DNA from: Struthidea cinerea
Lineage: Eukaryota > Chordata > Aves > Passeriformes > Corcoracidae
NCBI GenBank assembly: GCA_013397865.1
Contig: VZTI01001818.1
Location: forward strand, 124,001 to 188,000
Reading direction: 5' to 3'
Length of the DNA stretch: 64,000 nt
Below the pieces are notes generated by a model, which saw only the letters and a program-made list of their open reading frames with translations, did not search any database and was not told where the DNA came from. This document shows, in pieces, positions 58,031-64,000 of the stretch (the stretch's first letter is position 1; each line of letters starts with the position of its first letter). The position numbers and the translations under genes were made by a program.

Positions 58031-59668
58031 TTGGATTTTCTCAATCTTTCAGGAAATTTATGCAACTTTGTACTGTTTCTTGGTTGCATCATAGAACAGA
58101 TTAACTGCTTATACTTTTTAAAGCTGTGTTTATTCTCAGATGTGGGTTTTATGATGGTCTGTAAGCCTTACAAAAATCAGTGGTTTTAATGGCATTTAGA
58201 CTAAATTTTTAATCTGTACTAGGAAAATCAGGTAGGAAGAAGGCAAAGAAAGCTCTTTCTGGAAACAAGTATATTTATTAATGAAGAAGTCAGTGAAAGA
58301 GACAAATTCAAGAGAAAAAGAATATTTCTATCATTGCAATGCATTTCATGCTTCAGCACAAAACCAAAACCAAGCCTGTTATTTTCTTCTTTTTTCAATC
58401 TGTCATGTGTCATCGATCCCTTTCCTTCTTATTTGGAGCTTCCTGTGAAACTTTGGGGTATTTGCTGCACATGCTTAGGAGTACACAGAAAGAAACTGGG
58501 ACTGGTCTGATGTACAAATGGGCTTCTGCCTGCTTGCTGGTGCACATTTCAGCTTGACACATCAACCCAGATAGTTCTCATCTTCCAAGACACACTTAAG
58601 GAAGACCCAGCTGCAGGGTTAGACCAAGGGACCACTCCTTGTGGGAGAGCCACTCTATTATCCTGCTAAGTACTGGCCCCTGAGGTATAGAAGTTCCTCA
58701 GTTGTTAGCAATGTTTTTCATTAGTATCTTTTGAGAAGAAGGATGTGAGGAGGTAGAGAACACAGAATTGCTTCACTGAATGAATCTGCAGAGCCATTTA
58801 GGTAGCTCAGTGATACCTCTGACTGCACAGTGAGAATAACCCAAGACTTTATGCAGGACATGGAGAGTCATCCCCATCTTTCACACTGAGGCCATTTTAG
58901 TTAAGTGCTTTAACATCAACCTCTCGATGTTTTGTTTTCAGGAATCCATAGCATGTTAATTTTAAAAAAAATGTACTCAGATATAACTCAGATTTAGTAT
59001 TTCACACTTTTTCCAATAAAAAATAATAACTTCATGATCTGAGGTAACGTGATGAAATAGTAGGTCAGGTTTAAATCCAATCTTCTCTTCCTTGAAACAC
59101 CCTGGAGTTTAAACTCAGAATAAGCTTTAGAAAGAAGTTACTGTGGTTTAAGCTTTGATACAGTTTCAATTCAAAGCAAAGTTAAATGAGTAAATTATCT
59201 TATTTTTATAAGACAGCAGATGAAATGCAGAAGCTCAGAGAATGTTTGCTTTGGTTTTTGCTCATTCAAGCTCAGAAACACAGAGAAGACTGCAAACACA
59301 CCTGTCATAAATCATAGTTATATTAAAAAAATATCCTGCAGTTGTACAAATCGGTATATGATGTATTACATCATTAATTTGAAAGGTTATTTATGACATA
59401 GCCTTATTTAAAAATTATTTTAAATGAAAGGAGATTTTGGAGATTAAAAGCAGTAAAATCTGGAAATACAGTTTCAAGTGGAGAAGTAAGTTCAAACAAT
59501 GCAAATACAGTACTTTAAGGACTTTCTTTGCTCCACCTTTGTTTGCAAGAATTTTAACGTTTTTACCTCTCCCAGAAGAGTCCAGGGAATTTAGGAAAGG
59601 GTATCAGATTTTCTGTAATCTTTTAATGAAGGCTTTGCTTGACTGCAGTTTGCTGTCAAGCAAGGATC
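58031..59668. other. unassigned non-coding DNA
   Basis: Short frames only (up to 81 codons, 59437-59682 +). No repeat family recognised. Confidence 0.55.
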
Positions 59669-59691
59669 AATTAATTAATTAATTAATTAAA
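59669..59691. repeat. (AATT)n microsatellite
   Basis: Five to six AATT units. Similar shorter AATT tracts occur at 29.58, 55.08 and 60.82 kb. Confidence 0.85.
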
Positions 59692-62600
59692 TCTCCTGTT
59701 GTTGCTTTGACATTTCCAAACATAGAACAAAACGAGAAGGTCAGACTTGTTGCCTGAAATGCTACAAACAGATGAGAGGATTGTTTCTCCCCTGTTCATT
59801 TATCAGAAAGCACTCAGTTTATATTTAGAAAGCTTCTTTATCATATCTGATGTGATGTCATATCTTATTTATCATATCATATTTATCTGTCTGAAATTCT
59901 GAGTACTGTTTTCTCTGTCTTGAGTTCCTTGTTACAAACATTTTATTGTAAACCTAAGATTGTCCATAACTTAGAACACTGCAGTGTGTACTTAACTGTA
60001 GTTAATTCTGATCTGTTTAGACTTGCACTGTTAAACTAAGTAGAAAGATTCATTGTTTTTTAATTATACACTCCAATGAAGGTACTACAATTGACTAAGT
60101 TTGGTCTACTAGAGAACAATTGTAGCAAGTGCTATCTCCTTTTGTTCTTTTGGAGTTCAAGTCCATCATGTGAATTACCTGTCACCCAGAATTCTGGAGC
60201 TCTTTTCTATATTAATGCTTTTATTCTAATTCCAGAACTGTTTCAAAAGTGTGTCTGGACTACTTCATTATATAGAACATAAAGTACTTACGAGGTTTTC
60301 TTACTGTCCCAGGTGCCTTCAGTAGGTTTTGACTTTGAGATCAGAATCTCTGTGGAATCTTGAAGAGGAATACTAGAAAGGAATCCATGTTTTTAGCTGT
60401 TTCCAGTGCAATATAATTTTTTCTATTTGAAAAGATCTAGATACATTTGATTATTTAAGAACATCGGTCACTGATACTTCAATTTTTTATTTAACTAGGT
60501 GTCTATTTTCAGTCTTTCTGTCATCCTTATTCCTCCATCTTTACTTTTTCTTCAGTTGTGAACAAGACAGACAGCTTGCTACTTTTCTACCAGCCCTAAT
60601 GGTCTTTGAGCCACTGCCTGTAAACTGACACAGGGAAAAAAATTGCTCAAAGGACTTATGACACTTTAGAAACTGTGATGGATGACTTTCAAGGCTGCTG
60701 CTGCCTTTTCCCTTTTTTTTTCCTTTCTTATTTGAAATGTGACTTATTCCTTTCCACTAATTCTTTCTGAGTTGTGAAGAAAAAATAAGGGAATGTTCAA
60801 AAGGATACACAACAGACTTTAAGGATTTAATTAATTAAATTTCTGAGATATGTTGATTAGCAATGGGTTTAAAGCAGACCAGATGTGCTTTTCTCACAGC
60901 CCCAAACAAAAAACATAATCTGGGTTTTGGTCACTGATTTATAGTCACTAAAAGTACCTGAATACAAGGTTATAACATATTGGATGCGCAGCTGGAAAAC
61001 ATGATCTTTAGAAACAGAGATAGCTGCAATGGGAAAGTAAATCAGCTGAAATGGTCAGTGTTTTACAAAACTGGTAGTTGTTTTAGAACTCGTACAACAT
61101 GTGAGTAGACCTGCACACTCTCTGGGTCTTACGTGATGGGAAGAAGAGATTGGGAAAGACAGGGGTGAATCTGGAGCCTTCCTTACAACCAGTGGCCAGA
61201 AAAGGAAGTTGCCCCTCTGGTAAGATCATTGTTGCTCAGAATCAAATGTTTAAATGATGGACTGCTTTCTGAGATTTATTCATTCTGCACTGGCACTGCA
61301 TGTAAGTTGACATTTAAAATGCATTAATACAGTGCTACTTGATGTACTGTATTATGCAGCCTATCTGTTTTGAAATGGAGTTTAGCCTGTCAGCAAAATC
61401 CTCCTTGCTGTAGTCAAATAAACTTAGTCAGCCTTGGATCAAGGTGGCTTATGGGACCTACATAATTTTAATGCCTCTGTCATGTTTTTTCTTTATTTTT
61501 TATTGAGGTTGTCATACTTGGGTTGTATAGGATCGTTCTCCATATGTGAACATACGAACATTCCCCGTTGTGTCCACAGGGCTAAACTATTTATAAAAAA
61601 CAAAATAACTTTAATTCCTGTGGTTACTTGATGTCTTTACTTAGATGATCCTCCTTCATGTCTTTTACTTTGTGCTTGATGACTATTTTTTCAGCATTTT
61701 GCAGCACACAGTGTTCAGTGATTTTTACCCCATACAATCAGATATTTAATTCCGTAAAAACCCATTACATATTTCAATATTGCACCTCAATAAGCATTGG
61801 AAAAAACCCAGTTAATTGTTGTGTAAAACCAGGCTTCCTCAGACCTGGATAACTCCTGATGTGATCTTTGGCAAGATGTGATGATCAATCCAGTGATTAC
61901 AACAGCAAGTTCAACATCATATACAGACAACTTCCCAGGAACAGTCCATATTTTGTTATTATAATGACTGACATGGATTTTTACAGAACAACTTTATTTT
62001 TGCTGTGTGAAATCAAAATTCTTCACTGCTTGGGAATGGAGGACACCAAAGCCCACCTCCGAGCCATCTGCATGATATCCCGCCCTTAAATTCAGGGAGA
62101 ACCTCTTTCTTCCTGTTCTTTGGTTGGCTCTTCTTGCTTCAGGGAGCATATCTTATTTTTAGTAATTGAGAGTTTTTCTGGGTAGTGATTTGGATAATTG
62201 AGATGATTCTGTATATATTAATATTTACCAGGTGCTCATAGCAATCTTTCTTCCATGACTACTTCTGTATTTCCCCATTACTTATAAGACATACACCACT
62301 AGTCTTTCATTCAGCAACATGACAGCTCCAAATCCTTCTGAGGCTCAATTGAATGAAAGGCTGTTATTCTTGTCAGACTGTACGGGGCTTCCGTTCCTTT
62401 CTCAAATGTGCAAACAGTGCATGGCCCTGTCGTATTTCTTACTGCTGCAATGAAGTTTCTTTCTTCCTGTACTCCAGGTGTTAATTTTCTTAGGAGAACA
62501 GTGGCAAATGTGCAATATAAGGGTTCATGCTTTGAGATTTTGGATTATTAAATCAATTCTTTACTTTCTCCTGTAAAGTCACTTTTCTAATGCAGAAAAT

Positions 62601-63900
62601 GATAGGGTTTTTTTTCATAAAATTAATGTCATCAAATAGCTTTTGTAGTTTTCATGTTTGTTTTATAGTCCAGCTTTGTTGATGCTACTTCATGGAGAAT
62701 CAGCACTTCAGAGGCTGCTTCAACAGTACCAAGTAACTTTCACTGTTGTACTCTGTAATCTACTGTGCTGTTTGCCTGCTGATGCATTTGCCTGCTAAGA
62801 AAATAATTGATGAGGGACTGCAGATAAATCAAATGTGTCTATTTAAAGTATGCTAAAATCTATTGAACAAGTCTATCACAGTATTTCCTGCTGGAAAATG
62901 CTCTGTTCTTATTTTCTTACAAGGAGATGTTTTCAATACAGACAAAATCCTCTCACAGGCTAGAAGGGTAGCTGTATCTTTAAATGAATTAATAAATGTA
63001 AAATTTGCTTCTATACAAAAGCCTTTAATTTGTCTTGGTTATCTTTTAAATGGGGCTCAAACAGCACAGGCACATAGATAAATATATTTACTGTAGTTCA
63101 TAAGGAAGGAAGCAGCAATTTCTATATTGCTGGCTTGTTTACAAGTGCTTTTGTAGACTAAGGTGACTAATCACTCACTAGATAAGTTTATCCTCTTGAG
63201 CTCTACTTTTGCAACACAAAGCTTGACACTGGGACACACTGTTCAGAAGCAATCATCCTTTCCATCCACACTTCTTTCCATGGCATAACACTTGATGAAA
63301 TTAACCCTGCACTACTCAATTGATGAAGGAAACTTGGTAAGATTTCCATAATTTTTGAAACTGCAGATGTGAGGCACTGGAACTTGCTCCCATTTCTATG
63401 TCTATTTTCCTGTCTGAAAAATTGTTCTTTCACCTACAGTAGAGATCTGAGGACACTGAGCTGAATTGGTAAAATATATTTACCTTAATGAGACAGGTAA
63501 GACTTGTAAGTTTAACTTTGCTGAACTATTGCAGTAGCCCTTTGTAGCAGAAGGAAGTGTTACTGGCTTTATGAGCAAGCCTCAAATGTGTTTTATTGAA
63601 ATACATTGAAGCTTCTTCCTATATTTTTGTGAAAATTCAGTTACACATTCATCCCATTTCATTTGAGCTTGCTATAAACATGAAAGTAAAAGTCAATTTA
63701 TTTATAGGCTTATTGGCACTTTGGAGAAGAAATGAATGAAAATTTCCATGTCATGTGGATCCCTTGACAACAGTAAAATATCTACAGGATTTAGCAGACT
63801 TAGCATCAATATAAAGTTTTTTGTTTCCCTTTTTACACTTTCTAAGACCTCTGGTTGCTAAAGCAGTGGTCATCTATTCTGTGTTTTGTGAAGAGCTCTT
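59692..63900. other. unassigned AT-rich DNA
   Basis: No recognised repeat family, splice-bounded block or RNA gene. The frames at 60.1, 61.4-62.1, 62.9 and 63.2 kb are 64-76 codons long with no domain. Confidence 0.5.
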
Positions 63901-63946
63901 CCACTCTCAAGAGAGAGTGGTTTCATTTGCAAATGGTTTCATTTGC
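63901..63946. repeat. short hairpin followed by a duplicated octamer-like word
   Basis: CCACTCTC (63901-63908) and its exact complement GAGAGTGG (63913-63920) form an 8-bp stem. The stem runs into a direct duplication of TGGTTTCATTTGCA (from 63918 and from about 63933); the second copy contains ATTTGCAT, the reverse of the POU octamer ATGCAAAT. Confidence 0.7.
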
Positions 63947-64000
63947 ATTCAGTTCTAGATATTTCTTTTGACTTCACAATCTTTTAGACTTCCATGATTC

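Noticed and set aside
1..64000. Search for CRISPR arrays, bacterial-style operons, tRNA or rRNA genes, telomeric repeats and intact retroviral internal regions
   Set aside because: None seen. The regularly spaced repeats present are microsatellites, and the retroviral pieces are LTRs only.

Overview
This window looks like non-coding DNA from a bird nuclear genome, either intergenic or from a very large intron. The base composition is AT-rich and CpG-poor, and no bacterial or viral style gene is present. The identification rests on CR1 LINE fragments (27.5-28.8, 32.3-32.5, 49.0-49.2 and 54.6-55.8 kb, plus older relics) and on avian-type endogenous retrovirus LTRs (15.2-15.8, 41.8-42.9 and 51.4-51.9 kb, with others). 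This is the usual repeat content of avian chromosomes. I cannot name the species or locus.

I found no protein-coding gene that I can name. Almost all open frames are 60-175 codons long and look like chance frames, repeat-derived frames or simple-sequence translations. Four places carry splice-site signals and an open frame good enough to list as weak exon candidates: 22.18-22.33 kb (+, CpG-rich patch ending in a strong donor), 38.49-38.55 kb (+, strong acceptor), 42.93-43.22 kb (-, ATG and strong donor) and 50.75-51.10 kb (-, two acceptor-bounded blocks, one with a 42-bp repeat that stays open). None is proven.

Layout. 0-8.4 kb: unassigned AT-rich DNA with two GC-richer patches (2.0-2.6 and 3.7-4.4 kb). 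8.44-8.64 kb: a 200-bp polypyrimidine satellite. 9.2 and 11.05 kb: decayed CR1 pieces. 11.4-12.4 kb: GC-rich LTR-like block. 15.23-15.77 kb: ERVL-type LTR. 16.8-17.6 kb: complex unique DNA that may be a conserved non-coding element. 22.2 kb: CpG patch. 27.46-28.81 kb: two CR1 fragments, the second split by an LTR-like insertion flanked by a 7-bp direct repeat. 32.3 kb: CR1 3' end followed by a perfect hairpin. 40.2-40.8 kb: another complex unique stretch. 41.85-42.87 kb: 1025-bp solo LTR with a 5-bp target duplication. 51.40-51.87 kb: solo LTR. 54.56-55.82 kb: CR1 split by a 346-bp solo LTR with a 6-bp target duplication. 55.8-64.0 kb: AT-rich DNA with only short repeats.

The best-supported results are the mobile-element structures, because target-site duplications, TG...CA ends, TATA and polyadenylation signals, and interrupted CR1 sequence can be read directly. 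These show at least two nested insertion events. Family names for the LTRs come from general recognition of avian repeats and were not checked by a search.
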